A DNA stretch of 64,000 nt from NCBI RefSeq assembly GCF_900116005.1, contig NZ_FOYI01000011.1, positions 1-64,000 of the forward strand. Reading direction: 5' to 3'. Under the pieces are notes generated by a model. It did no database searches. It was not told the DNA's origin and saw only the letters and a list, made by a program, of their open reading frames with translations. The position numbers and the translations under genes were made by a program. Source of the DNA: Poseidonocella sedimentorum. Lineage in GTDB: Bacteria > Pseudomonadota > Alphaproteobacteria > Rhodobacterales > Rhodobacteraceae. Positions 1 through 8,608 of this stretch are shown in pieces; the first letter of the stretch is position 1; each line of letters opens with the position of its first letter.

Positions 1-345
1 CGCTGGTCAGGTCAGCGACTACATCGGCGCGCGGGCACTGCTGAGCAGCCTGCCGAATGTAGACTGGCTGCTCGGAGACCGTGGCTATGACGCCGACTGG
101 TTCAGAGACGCTTTGAAAGACAAAGGGATAAGGCCCTGCATCCCGGGTCGAAAGCAACGCAAGACGCCCGTGAAATACGATCAGCGTCGATACAAGCGAC
201 GCAACAGGATTGAGATCATGTTCGGCAGGCTCAAGGATTGGCGGCGCGTCGCAACCCGGTATGATCGCTGCCCCAAGGTCTTCCTCTCGGCCATCGCTCT
301 CGCAGCAATCGTCATTTATTGGCTATGAGTCCTGACCCTAATCTC
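1..345 (+). mobile_element. Right end of an IS5-family insertion sequence (truncated by the window edge)
   Basis: The first ~330 bases encode the C-terminal part of a DDE transposase that is open to the window edge. After its stop comes GAGTCCTGACCCTAA (about 326-340), which resembles the terminal inverted repeat of IS427-group IS5 elements as I remember it. Base composition changes sharply after this point. The left end lies outside the window, so the inverted repeat and target duplication cannot be confirmed; the right boundary near 340-345 is an estimate. The element has cut an AT-rich reading frame on the other strand. Confidence 0.75.
2..328 (+). CDS. IS5-family transposase, C-terminal part (5' partial)
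   Basis: The frame is open from base 2 to a stop at 328, giving about 108 residues. LLGDRGYDADWF near residue 27 has the D-x-G-Y form around the second catalytic aspartate of IS5-type DDE transposases. RRNRIEIMFGRLKDWRRVATRYD carries the third catalytic residue, a glutamate inside the R-x(3)-E-x(3)-F-x-R-L-K context typical of this family. The first catalytic aspartate would be upstream of the window. Many IS427-group transposases are made from two overlapping frames, so this may be the downstream one. The copy could be intact outside the window; nothing in the visible part is broken. Confidence 0.85.
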   Translation, partial: AGQVSDYIGARALLSSLPNVDWLLGDRGYDADWFRDALKDKGIRPCIPGRKQRKTPVKYDQRRYKRRNRIEIMFGRLKDWRRVATRYDRCPKVFLSAIALAAIVIYWL

Positions 346-467
346 AAGAACTCTTTCACAATATCAGCTTTAATATCTTCAGGCGGTCGTAAAGCGTTGT
401 TGTCCAGAATTATCTGGCAAACGCGTGGATCACGCGGCAGACTATTTTTCTTACGACGACGCTTCAC
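312..467 (-). pseudogene. AT-rich gene start overlapping the uvrB stop, truncated by the IS
   Basis: On the minus strand a GTG at 467 overlaps the uvrB stop as GTGA, a usual sign of translational coupling. The frame begins [20 protein letters not shown] and continues with LDNNALRPPEDIKADIVKEF. It runs to about base 345, where the IS begins, and reaches an IS-derived stop at 314-312 after 51 codons. The genuine part (about 41 codons) is much richer in A and T than uvrB and uses codons such as ATA, TTA and AAA that are rare nearby. I do not recognise the family. It could be the 5' end of a horizontally acquired gene, or chance open frame; the protein-like composition and the coupled start favour a real gene remnant. 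Confidence 0.45.
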
Positions 468-2659
468 CTCCCCCGCCTCTTATTCCCACCCCGCTGCCCG
501 GCCCGGCCAGCCGTTGAGCGTCCGCGCCCCTTCGTGGCTTCGTCGCTCGCCTTTTCCACCGCTTGCTGCCGGGCGAGCGGGTCGTCCGCTACTGCCAGAT
601 CCACAGCCTCCAGCCGTTTGACCTCATCCCGCAACCGTGCGGCTTCTTCGAATTCGAGGTTCTCGGCGGCCTTGCGCATGTCCGCCCGGAGCCCCTCCAA
701 GACGGCCTCAAGGTTCCCGCCGTGCAGCGGATTGTCGATCTTGGCGGTGACGCGGGACATGTCCGTGTCGCCCTTGTAGAGCCCGGCGAGGATATCCTCG
801 ACGTTCTTCTGGATCGTGGCCGGTGTGATGCCGTGAGCCTCGTTATAGGCGATCTGCTTTTCGCGGCGGCGGTCGGTTTCGGCCATGGCGCGCTCCATGG
901 AGCCGGTGATGCGGTCGGCATACATGATGACGCGCCCTTCGGAGTTGCGCGCGGCGCGGCCGATGGTCTGGATCAGCGATGTCTCGGAGCGCAGGAAGCC
1001 TTCCTTGTCGGCATCGAGGATCGCGACGAGACCGCATTCGGGGATGTCGAGCCCTTCGCGCAGCAGGTTGATGCCCACGAGCACGTCGAACGCGCCGAGG
1101 CGCAGGTCGCGCAGGATCTCGATGCGTTCGATCGTGTCGATGTCCGAGTGCATGTAGCGGATCTTGATGCCCTGCTCGTGGAGGTATTCGGTCAGGTCCT
1201 CGGCCATGCGTTTGGTCAGGGTGGTGACGAGGGTGCGGAAGCCCTGCGCCGTCACCTTGCGGATCTCGTCGAGAACGTCGTCCACCTGTGTCTCCACGGG
1301 GCGGATTTCGACGAGGGGGTCGAGGAGGCCGGTGGGGCGGATGACCTGTTCGGTGAAGACGCCGCCGGTCTGTTCGAGTTCCCATGCCGCCGGGGTGGCG
1401 GAGACGAAGACCGATTGCGGGCGCATCGCGTCCCATTCCTCGAACTTGAGGGGACGGTTGTCCATGCAGGACGGCAGGCGGAAGCCGTGCTCGGCGAGGG
1501 TGAACTTGCGGCGGTAGTCGCCCTTGTACATCGCGCCGATCTGGGGGACCGAGACGTGGCTTTCATCGGCGAAGACGATGGCGTTGTCGGGGATGAATTC
1601 GAAGAGTGTGGGGGGCGGCTCGCCGGGCGCGCGGCCCGTCAGGTAGCGCGAGTAGTTCTCGATCCCGTTGCAGACGCCGGTGGCCTCCAGCATCTCGATG
1701 TCGAAATTGGTGCGCTGTTCAAGCCGTTGGGCCTCCAGCAGTTTCCCCTCGTTCACGAGCTGGTCGAGACGCTGGCGAAGCTCCTTCTTGATCGACACGA
1801 CCGCCTGCTTCATCGTCGGCTTCGGCGTCACGTAGTGGGAGTTGGCATAGACGCGGATGCGGTCGAAATCGCCGGTCTTCTGGCCGGTGAGCGGATCGAA
1901 CTCGGTGATCGCCTCCAACTCCTCGCCGAAGAAGGACAGCCGCCACGCGCGGTCCTCAAGGTGGGCGGGCCAGATTTCCAGCACGTCGCCGCGCACCCGG
2001 AAGGAGCCGCGCTGAAACCCGGCGTCGTTGCGGCGGTACTGCTGGGCGACGAGATCGGCGATGATCGCGCGCTGGTCATACTCCTTGCCGGCGAGCAGGT
2101 CCTGCGTCATGGCGCCATAGGTCTCGACCGAGCCGATGCCGTAGATGCAGGAGACGGAGGCCACGATGATCACGTCGTCGCGCTCCAGGAGCGCCCGGGT
2201 GGCCGAGTGGCGCATTCGGTCGATCTGCTCGTTGATCTGGCTTTCCTTCTCGATGAAGGTGTCGGAGCGGGGGACATAGGCCTCTGGCTGGTAGTAGTCG
2301 TAATAGGAGACGAAATACTCGACGGCGTTGTCGGGAAAGAACCCCTTGAACTCGCCATAAAGCTGGGCGGCGAGCGTCTTGTTGGGGGCGAGGATGATCG
2401 CCGGGCGCTGTGTCTCCTCGATGATCTTGGCCATGGTAAAGGTCTTGCCCGTGCCGGTCGCGCCGAGCAGGACCTGATCGCGCTCGCCCTCCTGAACGCC
2501 GGTCGCGAGCTCGGCGATGGCGGTGGGCTGGTCCCCGGCGGGCTCGAACTCGGTGGCCATGACGAAGGGTTTGCCGCCCTCGAGCTTGTCTCGTTGGCCG
2601 ATTTCGGGCGCCGGGGCGCTCATCATCGGCATGGATTTGTCGGAATGCGTATAGGGCAT
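464..2659 (-). CDS. uvrB: Excinuclease ABC subunit UvrB
   Basis: The helicase-fold damage-recognition subunit of nucleotide excision repair; it takes DNA from UvrA and recruits UvrC for the incisions. The product is 731 residues, normal for alphaproteobacteria. GATGTGKT near residue 67 is Walker [13 protein letters not shown] near 120 starts the beta-hairpin that pries the strands apart, and DESH near 363 is the Walker B box. A UVR motif ([18 protein letters not shown]) sits about 60 residues before the C-terminus and contacts UvrC. The start at MPYTHSDKS is chosen because AGGAAGGA lies 7 bases upstream; the longer open frame has no such site. The basic C-terminal tail (GNKRRGR) ends on a stop that overlaps a second, truncated gene. 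Confidence 0.97.
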   Translation of the reverse strand: MPYTHSDKSMPMMSAPAPEIGQRDKLEGGKPFVMATEFEPAGDQPTAIAELATGVQEGERDQVLLGATGTGKTFTMAKIIEETQRPAIILAPNKTLAAQLYGEFKGFFPDNAVEYFVSYYDYYQPEAYVPRSDTFIEKESQINEQIDRMRHSATRALLERDDVIIVASVSCIYGIGSVETYGAMTQDLLAGKEYDQRAIIADLVAQQYRRNDAGFQRGSFRVRGDVLEIWPAHLEDRAWRLSFFGEELEAITEFDPLTGQKTGDFDRIRVYANSHYVTPKPTMKQAVVSIKKELRQRLDQLVNEGKLLEAQRLEQRTNFDIEMLEATGVCNGIENYSRYLTGRAPGEPPPTLFEFIPDNAIVFADESHVSVPQIGAMYKGDYRRKFTLAEHGFRLPSCMDNRPLKFEEWDAMRPQSVFVSATPAAWELEQTGGVFTEQVIRPTGLLDPLVEIRPVETQVDDVLDEIRKVTAQGFRTLVTTLTKRMAEDLTEYLHEQGIKIRYMHSDIDTIERIEILRDLRLGAFDVLVGINLLREGLDIPECGLVAILDADKEGFLRSETSLIQTIGRAARNSEGRVIMYADRITGSMERAMAETDRRREKQIAYNEAHGITPATIQKNVEDILAGLYKGDTDMSRVTAKIDNPLHGGNLEAVLEGLRADMRKAAENLEFEEAARLRDEVKRLEAVDLAVADDPLARQQAVEKASDEATKGRGRSTAGRAGQRGGNKRRGR

Positions 2660-2807
2660 GGGTGATTCCTTCCTGAGCCCCAGAGTTGGTCCGTTTTTGT
2701 TCTTCTTCAAGCCATGGCGGGGCAGAAGGCGGCCGAGGGTGGCTTCGGCGCTTGAACGAAGGCGATGGACGCGCGATACTCCGGGGGCTCAAGACAGGGA
2801 CTGAACC

Positions 2808-3119
2808 ATGCGCGCACGGATCTATCAACCCGCTCGGTCGGCCATGCAGTCCGGCATGGGCAAGACGCAAGATTGGGTCCTTGAATTCGCGCCGGCGGAG
2901 GCGCGGGATATCGACCCGCTGATGGGCTGGACCTCTTCGAAAGATATGCCGTCGCAGGTGCGGCTTCGGTTCCCGACCAAGGACGCGGCGCTGGACTACG
3001 CCGAGGCGCATGGGCTTGAGGTGCAGATCCAACCCCCGCACCCGCGCAAGCCCAATATCCGCCCCCAAGGGTATGGCGACAATTTCTCGACCACCCGGAA
3101 GACACCATGGACCCACTGA
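2808..3119 (+). CDS. NDUFS4-like complex I accessory protein (ETC complex I subunit family)
   Basis: A 103-residue protein related to the mitochondrial 18-kDa complex I subunit NDUFS4, one of the supernumerary subunits that alphaproteobacteria share with mitochondria. Family features visible are an N-terminal M-R-A-R-I-Y-Q-P start, W-x-L-E-F near residue 23, D-P-L-M-G-W-T-S-S near 37, and a C-terminal P-K-x-N-F-x-x-x-R-K-T-P-W-T-H-like end ([12 protein letters not shown]). It presumably sits on the peripheral arm of NADH dehydrogenase. The gene stands alone, divergent from uvrB, and is not near nuo genes, as is usual in this group. It ends just before a pair of palindromes that probably terminate it. 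Confidence 0.9.
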   Translation: MRARIYQPARSAMQSGMGKTQDWVLEFAPAEARDIDPLMGWTSSKDMPSQVRLRFPTKDAALDYAEAHGLEVQIQPPHPRKPNIRPQGYGDNFSTTRKTPWTH

Positions 3120-3134
3120 AGGGCTGGGCGCACC

Positions 3135-3160
3135 CCGGAAAATGATCAATCATTTTCCGG
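3135..3160. terminator. Perfect palindrome 1 between convergent genes
   Basis: CCGGAAAATGAT and its exact complement ATCATTTTCCGG are separated by two bases, a 12-bp perfect stem. It lies 15 bases after the stop of the NDUFS4-like gene. There is no long T-run, so the call as a terminator rests on position and on the stem. Confidence 0.55.
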
Positions 3161-3162
3161 CA

Positions 3163-3186
3163 CGTTTTCTGATTGATCAGAAAACG
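3163..3186. terminator. Perfect palindrome 2 between convergent genes
   Basis: CGTTTTCTGAT and ATCAGAAAACG are separated by TG, an 11-bp perfect stem. It ends one base before the stop codon of the convergent MORN-repeat gene, so it is placed to terminate transcription from the minus strand. Its centre, TGATTGATCA, is the reverse complement of the centre of the neighbouring palindrome, so the two could also pair with each other. Confidence 0.55.
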
Positions 3187-3187
3187 G

Positions 3188-4633
3188 TCAGTCGGTGAGG
3201 TTGGGCGCTGCCGCTCCGCCGCCGTGGAGAATTCCATTGTGCCAGATGCCGGACCGCACCTCGCCGCTGGCATAATACAAGGTGCCGGTGCCGTGACGCC
3301 GGCCGCTTTCGAACTGTCCTTCGTAGCGATCGCCGCTGGCATAGGTGGCCGTTCCCGTGCCGGTCATCTCGCCGTTCAGCCAGGCGCCGTCGTAGCGAAA
3401 CCCGTTGGGGACCGTCATCGCACCGATTCCGTGGCGCTTGCCGTTGAGGAAGCTGCCGGCGTAGATCGTGCCGTCCTCATACCGCGCCGTGCCCTCGCCG
3501 GTGCGTCGGCCTTCGACCCAGGCGCCCTCGTATTCGAACCCGTTCGCAAAGCGCAGCACGCCGAACCCGTGGCTCTTGGCGTTGGCGAAATCGCCTTCGT
3601 AGCTTATGCCGTTGGCATATTCCGCCCGGCCCTTGCCCTCGATGACACCGTCAACCCAGTCTCCTTCGTAGGTGCTGCCGTCGGGGTAGCTTATCTTGCC
3701 GATGCCGTGGGCCTGTTCGTCCCTGAACTGGCCGGTGTATTGCGACCCGTCGGGGTAAGTCACCGTGCCGTGGCCGTTGATGCGCCCGGCGTCCCAGTTG
3801 CCGGTGTAGTGATAGCCGTCCGCGCCAGTGAGCGTTCCCGCGCCATGGCGGCGATCTTCCTTGAAGGTCCCTTCAAAGACATCCCCGTTGGCATAGGTCA
3901 TCGTGCCCTCGCCGTTGCGCTCGCCGGCGGTGAACTGCCCGGTGTAGGTGTCGCCGTTGCTGTAGCGCAGGGTTCCGGTGCCCTCGATCTGTCCTGCGGC
4001 CCATTCGCCCTCGTACTGGAGCCCGTCCGGCTGCGTCAGCCTACCGGTGCCATCGGGGCTGCCTTCGGCGATCTCGCCGTCGTAGCTTTCGCCCGTCGGG
4101 TAGAGGATGCGCCCTTGGCCCGCCTGCATTCCGTCTTCCCAGCTGCCCTCGAACACATGCCCGTCCGCGTGTTCGAGCCGCCCTTCGCCGTGGTATTGGC
4201 CATCCCGAAACTCCCCCTCGTAGAAGGCGCCGTTGGGATAGCGCGCGAGGCCCGTCCCGGTGATATCGCCCTCTTGCCAGGTGCCCTCGTAGGTGCCGCC
4301 ATCGGAGTATGTGATCTTGCCGGTCCCGTGGGGTTTGCCCCGCAGGAAGCTGCCGACATAGACCGCGCCGTCAGGATAGCGCGCTTCGCCCGTCCCGGTA
4401 ATTTCGCCATCCAGCCAGTCGCCGGTGTATTCGAACCCGTTGGGAAGCCGGTAGCTTCCGCGCCCGTGCTGCAGGCCGTTGTCGTTGAACGTCCCCTCGT
4501 AGAGACCGCCATCGTCATATTGCTTGACCTGGGATCGGCCCGATTGGGCCTGGGCCGTTGCGGCGGAGCCGATGACCAGCGTCGTGGCGGCCGCGATGGC
4601 CAGCCCCTTGGCGGCGAAAAGAAAGCGCATCAT
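3188..4633 (-). CDS. Exported MORN-repeat protein with about 19 tandem repeats
   Basis: A 481-residue protein made almost entirely of MORN repeats. The start at MMRFLF is supported by AAGGTGAG just upstream. Residues 1-30 form a signal peptide ending ...ATAQAQ. From about residue 43 to the end there are some 19 units of 23 residues with the pattern Y-x-G-x-(W/F)-x-x-G-x-x-x-G-x-G-x-x-x-Y-x-(D/N)-G. The repeats tend to alternate between a D-W/W type and an F type, as if pairs were duplicated. MORN arrays form elongated beta-sheets that bind proteins, lipids or cell wall partners; the target here is unknown. The predicted location is periplasm or cell surface. No catalytic domain is attached, unlike MORN-kinase or MORN-SET proteins. 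Confidence 0.9.
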   Translation of the reverse strand: MMRFLFAAKGLAIAAATTLVIGSAATAQAQSGRSQVKQYDDGGLYEGTFNDNGLQHGRGSYRLPNGFEYTGDWLDGEITGTGEARYPDGAVYVGSFLRGKPHGTGKITYSDGGTYEGTWQEGDITGTGLARYPNGAFYEGEFRDGQYHGEGRLEHADGHVFEGSWEDGMQAGQGRILYPTGESYDGEIAEGSPDGTGRLTQPDGLQYEGEWAAGQIEGTGTLRYSNGDTYTGQFTAGERNGEGTMTYANGDVFEGTFKEDRRHGAGTLTGADGYHYTGNWDAGRINGHGTVTYPDGSQYTGQFRDEQAHGIGKISYPDGSTYEGDWVDGVIEGKGRAEYANGISYEGDFANAKSHGFGVLRFANGFEYEGAWVEGRRTGEGTARYEDGTIYAGSFLNGKRHGIGAMTVPNGFRYDGAWLNGEMTGTGTATYASGDRYEGQFESGRRHGTGTLYYASGEVRSGIWHNGILHGGGAAAPNLTD

Positions 4634-4790
4634 GCTCACCTTTGTCGTCAGCGGGGCGGACCCCCGGCGTGTCGTGTCGCGGAAGACCGTAGTCTTTGGG
4701 GCGCGTTGCGGCAATCTCTTTTGAAACTTGGCCTTTCTCCTGAAGGCCAGTCTGGTAAAGAGCGGCGAAGACGCGAAAAGAGGATTGGTC

Positions 4791-6449
4791 ATGGCCGACA
4801 CATTCCGGCTGACGCTGGCGCAGTTGAACCCCGTCATGGGCGATATCGAGGGCAATGCGGCCCAGGCGCGGGCGGCGTGGGAAGACGCGCGCGCGGCCGG
4901 ATCGCAGCTTGTGGCCCTGCCCGAGACGTTCATCCTCGGCTACAATCCGCAGGATCTCGTCGCCAAGCGGGCGGTGCAGATCAAGGTGGCGGAGGTTCTG
5001 GAGCGCCTCGCGGCGGACTGCGCGGAAGGGCCGGCGATGGCGATCGGCGGGCCCTATGTCGAGGGGGCCGAGCTCTTCAACGCCTACTGGATCCTAAAGG
5101 GCGGGCGCGTCATGACGCAGGTGCTCAAGCATCATCTGCCCAATGAGACCGTGTTCGACGAGGTGCGGATCTACGACTCCGGGCCCATCGGCGGGCCCTA
5201 TAGCGTGGGCGGGGTCCGTGTGGGCAGCCCGATCTGCGAGGACGCCTGGTTTCCGGATGTGGCCGAAACGCTGGAGGAAACCGGGGCGGAGTTCCTGCTC
5301 ATCCCCAACGGCTCGCCCTACTACCGCGACAAGCAGGACGTGCGCCGCAGCCATATGGTCAGCCGGGTGATCGAGACGGGCCTGCCGCTCTTCTACCTCA
5401 ACATGGTGGGCGGGCAGGACGATCAGGTGTTCGACGGGGGCAGCTTCGCGCTCAATCCCGGCGGGGAACTGGCGCTGCAACTGCCGGTGTTCGAGCCGGG
5501 GATCGTGCACGTGGACCTCGCGCGCGGGCCGGACGGCTGGCGGATCGAGCCGGGGCCGATCGCGATCCATCCCGACACGCTGGAGCAGGATTACCACGCG
5601 ATGACGCTCGCGCTGCGGGATTACCTGCGCAAATGCGGGTTCCAGAAGGTGCTGCTGGGGCTTTCCGGCGGGGTCGACAGCGCGCTCGTGGCGGCCATCG
5701 CCTGCGATGCGCTGGGGGCGGAGAACGTGCGCTGCGTGATGATGCCGTCGGAATACACCTCGGAGGCCTCGCTCGGTGATGCGCGGGCCGCGGTGGAGGC
5801 GCTGGGATGCCGCTATGACGTGATGGCGATTTCGGACATCCGCGGGGCTGTGACCGATACGCTCGCGCCGCTGTTCGAGGGGCGCGAGTCCGACCTGACC
5901 GAAGAGAACATCCAGTCGCGCATTCGCGGGCTGCTGCTGATGGCGCTCTCCAACAAGTTCGGCGAGATGCTGCTGACCACCGGCAACAAGTCGGAAGTCG
6001 CGGTCGGCTATGCGACGATCTATGGCGACATGGCGGGCGGCTACAACCCGATCAAGGATCTCTACAAGACCCGCGTCTTCGAGATCTGCCGTTGGCGCAA
6101 TGCGCATCACCGGGGCTGGATGAAGGGGCCGGAGGGCGAGGTCATCCCCACTGCGATCATCGACAAGCCGCCCTCGGCGGAGCTCCGGCCTGATCAGAAG
6201 GACAGCGACAGCCTGCCGGACTATCCGATCCTCGACGGGATCCTCGCGCTGCTGGTGGATGCGGATGCCTCGGTCGCCGATTGCGTCGCGGCGGGCTATG
6301 ATCGCGAGACGGTCAAGCGGGTCGAGCACTTGCTCTATATCAGCGAATACAAGCGGTTCCAGAGCGCGCCGGGCACACGGCTCAGCAAGCGCGCCTTCTG
6401 GCTGGATCGGCGCTATCCGATTGCCAACCGGTGGCGCGACGACAGCTGA
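4791..6449 (+). CDS. nadE: Glutamine-dependent NAD+ synthetase
   Basis: Last step of NAD synthesis: deamido-NAD is amidated with ATP, using ammonia released from glutamine. The 552-residue product has an N-terminal nitrilase-type glutaminase domain with the triad Glu45 (LPETF), Lys113 (LKHHLPN) and Cys149 (PICEDAWF). A C-terminal synthetase domain follows, with the PP-loop SGGVDS at about 292. LTTGNKSE and the later KPPSAELRPDQ/DSLPDY segment are typical of the family. The start at 4791 has AAGAGGA 9 bases upstream. It is divergent from the MORN gene, so the 157-base gap holds both promoters. Confidence 0.96.
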   Translation: MADTFRLTLAQLNPVMGDIEGNAAQARAAWEDARAAGSQLVALPETFILGYNPQDLVAKRAVQIKVAEVLERLAADCAEGPAMAIGGPYVEGAELFNAYWILKGGRVMTQVLKHHLPNETVFDEVRIYDSGPIGGPYSVGGVRVGSPICEDAWFPDVAETLEETGAEFLLIPNGSPYYRDKQDVRRSHMVSRVIETGLPLFYLNMVGGQDDQVFDGGSFALNPGGELALQLPVFEPGIVHVDLARGPDGWRIEPGPIAIHPDTLEQDYHAMTLALRDYLRKCGFQKVLLGLSGGVDSALVAAIACDALGAENVRCVMMPSEYTSEASLGDARAAVEALGCRYDVMAISDIRGAVTDTLAPLFEGRESDLTEENIQSRIRGLLLMALSNKFGEMLLTTGNKSEVAVGYATIYGDMAGGYNPIKDLYKTRVFEICRWRNAHHRGWMKGPEGEVIPTAIIDKPPSAELRPDQKDSDSLPDYPILDGILALLVDADASVADCVAAGYDRETVKRVEHLLYISEYKRFQSAPGTRLSKRAFWLDRRYPIANRWRDDS

Positions 6450-6469
6450 GCCGGCCGTAACCGGCGGGC

Positions 6470-8179
6470 TCAGCCCGCTCGGCGCTGTCCGCTGCCTTTG
6501 GGGTCGCCGGTGCTGAATTGCGAGACGATCGAGCGCAGGTTCAGCATGTCGTTGCTGACCGAGCTGCTGGCGGCGGAGGTCTCTTCGAACCGGGCGACGA
6601 TTGTCCGCGTCGCGGCTTCGATCTGGCCGATTCGATCGTTGATCTCACCGATGCCGCCCGACTCGTCGGCGAGGGATTGGGCGATGCCGGAGATGTCGTT
6701 GGAGATGTCTTCCACGTCCGAAACGATGCCTTCCAGCGCGGTGCCGGTCTTCTCGACCCGCTCCACACCCGCGCTCACCTGAGAGGCGCTGAGCGAGATC
6801 AACTCACCGATTTCGCGCGCGGCGTCCGAAGAGCGCTGCGCCAGTTCGCGCACTTCGGAGGCGACCACGGCAAAGCCCCGCCCGGCATCGCCCGCCCGCG
6901 CCGCTTCGACACCTGCGTTGAGCGCGAGAAGGTTGGTCTGGAACGAGATGTCGTCGATGACCGAGGTGATGCGCGAGATTTTCTCGGAGCTGTCCGCGAT
7001 CCCCTTCATCGCCTCGATGGCCGAGGCCACAATATCGCCGCCCTCATGGGCATTGGTGCGCGTCTTGGACACCTTGTCGCAAGCGGTGTTGGCGCGGCCT
7101 GTGGCACTGCTTACGCTGCTGGTGATTTGCGCCAGTGCGCTCGATGTCTGTTCGAGGTGCTGGGACTGGATCTCGGTCTGATGCGACAGAGAATTGGCGG
7201 CCTCGCTGATACTCTGGACCTCCTCCTGCACCGAGAAGGTATGGCGCATCACATCCGAAACGGTGGCGCGCAGACCTTCGAGCGCGCTGTTGAAATGGTG
7301 GCGGAGCTCTTCGTATTCGGCGGGGAAGCTCTCGTCGATCCGCACATCGAGATGCCCGTCGGCGAGGCGGCTGAGCCCTGCGCGCAGCGCTTCGGTCACG
7401 CGTTTCTGTTCGTCCGCGGTGCGGGCCATGCGGCGGGCCTCCTCGGCCTCCTGCGCCTGAGCGGCGGCCTGAAGCTCGAGGCTCCGGCGCTGCTCTTCCT
7501 CGGCGCGGGTCTGGGCCGCGGTCATGTCATCAAGCGCGGTCTGGGCCGCGACCTTGGCGCGCAGCGCTTCGGCCTGGGCGGTCTCGGCGTCCTGCATGCC
7601 CTCTTCGGCCTTGGCCGTCAGGCGCCCGGCCTCCTCCAGTTGCTGTTCGTTCTCGGCGCTGAGTTTCAGGCGGGAGTGGACGGATTGGATCAGCGCGAGC
7701 ACCTCGAAGGCGACGACGGCGCCGTGAAACAGCGTCCGGCCGATGTTGCCCAGAAGCAGCCCGTCCGGGTAAATGAGCGCGGGAAGCAGGACCGTCAGGC
7801 TCAGGTGGTGCACGACCACCACGGCGGCGGCCACGAGGATCGCGCGGATATCGGCCATGGAGACCAGGGCCGCGAGGGCGGCGAAATAGACCATGTGGCT
7901 GTCGAGTTGCCAGGGGTGCCCGGAGAAGGCCGACGTCAGGACCATGACCTGCGCGAGGAAGAAGACGGCAAGGACCATGCGCCCGTTCGCGCCCCCGATC
8001 CGGCCCGACGAGAGGCCCGCGACGGCGCAGAGCAGCGAGGCCACGAGAATGACCACAGCGTTTACCCCGGTGAAGAGCGCGGCCCCGGTGTTGAGGGCGA
8101 CGAAGGCGAACCCGGCGATGCGCAGGATGCCAGCGGCGCGCTCCTGTGCGATCTCAAGTTTCGAGGCTGGTGCTGTCAT
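6470..8179 (-). CDS. Methyl-accepting chemotaxis protein without a periplasmic sensor domain
   Basis: A 569-residue chemoreceptor. The first ~170 residues are a block of hydrophobic segments with short loops (for example [34 protein letters not shown]), not the usual pair of helices around a periplasmic domain. A glutamine/glutamate/alanine-rich coiled coil follows at about 175-265, then a HAMP-like region ([14 protein letters not shown]). The C-terminal signalling domain has the conserved hairpin tip with [23 protein letters not shown]. There is no C-terminal CheR-binding pentapeptide. The architecture suggests sensing within the membrane or cytoplasm. The ATG overlaps the stop of the small upstream gene as ATGA. 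No che genes are nearby. Confidence 0.9.
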   Translation of the reverse strand: MTAPASKLEIAQERAAGILRIAGFAFVALNTGAALFTGVNAVVILVASLLCAVAGLSSGRIGGANGRMVLAVFFLAQVMVLTSAFSGHPWQLDSHMVYFAALAALVSMADIRAILVAAAVVVVHHLSLTVLLPALIYPDGLLLGNIGRTLFHGAVVAFEVLALIQSVHSRLKLSAENEQQLEEAGRLTAKAEEGMQDAETAQAEALRAKVAAQTALDDMTAAQTRAEEEQRRSLELQAAAQAQEAEEARRMARTADEQKRVTEALRAGLSRLADGHLDVRIDESFPAEYEELRHHFNSALEGLRATVSDVMRHTFSVQEEVQSISEAANSLSHQTEIQSQHLEQTSSALAQITSSVSSATGRANTACDKVSKTRTNAHEGGDIVASAIEAMKGIADSSEKISRITSVIDDISFQTNLLALNAGVEAARAGDAGRGFAVVASEVRELAQRSSDAAREIGELISLSASQVSAGVERVEKTGTALEGIVSDVEDISNDISGIAQSLADESGGIGEINDRIGQIEAATRTIVARFEETSAASSSVSNDMLNLRSIVSQFSTGDPKGSGQRRAG

Positions 8180-8487
8180 AAGGTAATTCCACAGAGTTGA
8201 GCAAAGAACGCGGCCGGAAGGACCGCCCAGGCACCGGCTCCGGACAGCTTGCGGAGAAACTCCGCATCGCCATCCCCGGCTGCAGCAAGCACCGCAGGGG
8301 CGGGCGCGATCACGCGGCCACCAGCGGCTTCGATGACGCTTTCAGCGTCTTTCCAGGGGGGCGTCACGACGACGACCGGCCCGGTATCGGGCAGCGGCGC
8401 GGCGGCGATTGCCAGAACCGGCCCGAGCATGACCGCGCCGATCAGTGCGAAGACCGAGAAACTTTTTGACACCAGACGACTCACCAC
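8176..8487 (-). CDS. Small exported or membrane protein coupled to the chemoreceptor
   Basis: A 103-residue protein of unknown family. It begins with a hydrophobic segment ([18 protein letters not shown]) that reads as a signal peptide. The mature part is rich in Ala, Pro and Val ([18 protein letters not shown]), and a second hydrophobic stretch lies near the C-terminus. The stop overlaps the chemoreceptor start as ATGA, so the two are almost certainly made together. The GTG start at 8487 has no clear ribosome binding site and a start a few codons further in is possible. The pairing suggests a periplasmic or membrane partner of the receptor, which itself lacks a periplasmic domain; this is inference from position. 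Confidence 0.6.
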   Translation of the reverse strand: MVSRLVSKSFSVFALIGAVMLGPVLAIAAAPLPDTGPVVVVTPPWKDAESVIEAAGGRVIAPAPAVLAAAGDGDAEFLRKLSGAGAWAVLPAAFFAQLCGITL

Positions 8488-8608
8488 TGCGATTTGATGA
8501 GACGATAGTGCGGGCGGTTTACCGAACCCTTAATCGCCGCCAGCGCCGGGGAAAGCTGGACAAAACCGGGGCGCTGTGAAAAGGCACTGCCGAGTTAGGA
8601 GATCCCGA

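Noticed and set aside
563-2665. A 700-codon open frame on the strand opposite uvrB
   Set aside because: It mirrors uvrB, has no domain and arises from high third-position GC. UvrB is certain.
3190-4500. Regular 69-base repeats that could suggest a CRISPR or satellite array
   Set aside because: The period equals 23 codons and encodes MORN units; repeats are degenerate at third positions, as in coding sequence.
3173-5146. A 657-codon plus-strand frame across the MORN gene and nadE start
   Set aside because: Antisense to the MORN repeats; the periodic peptide pattern only reflects the repeats on the other strand.
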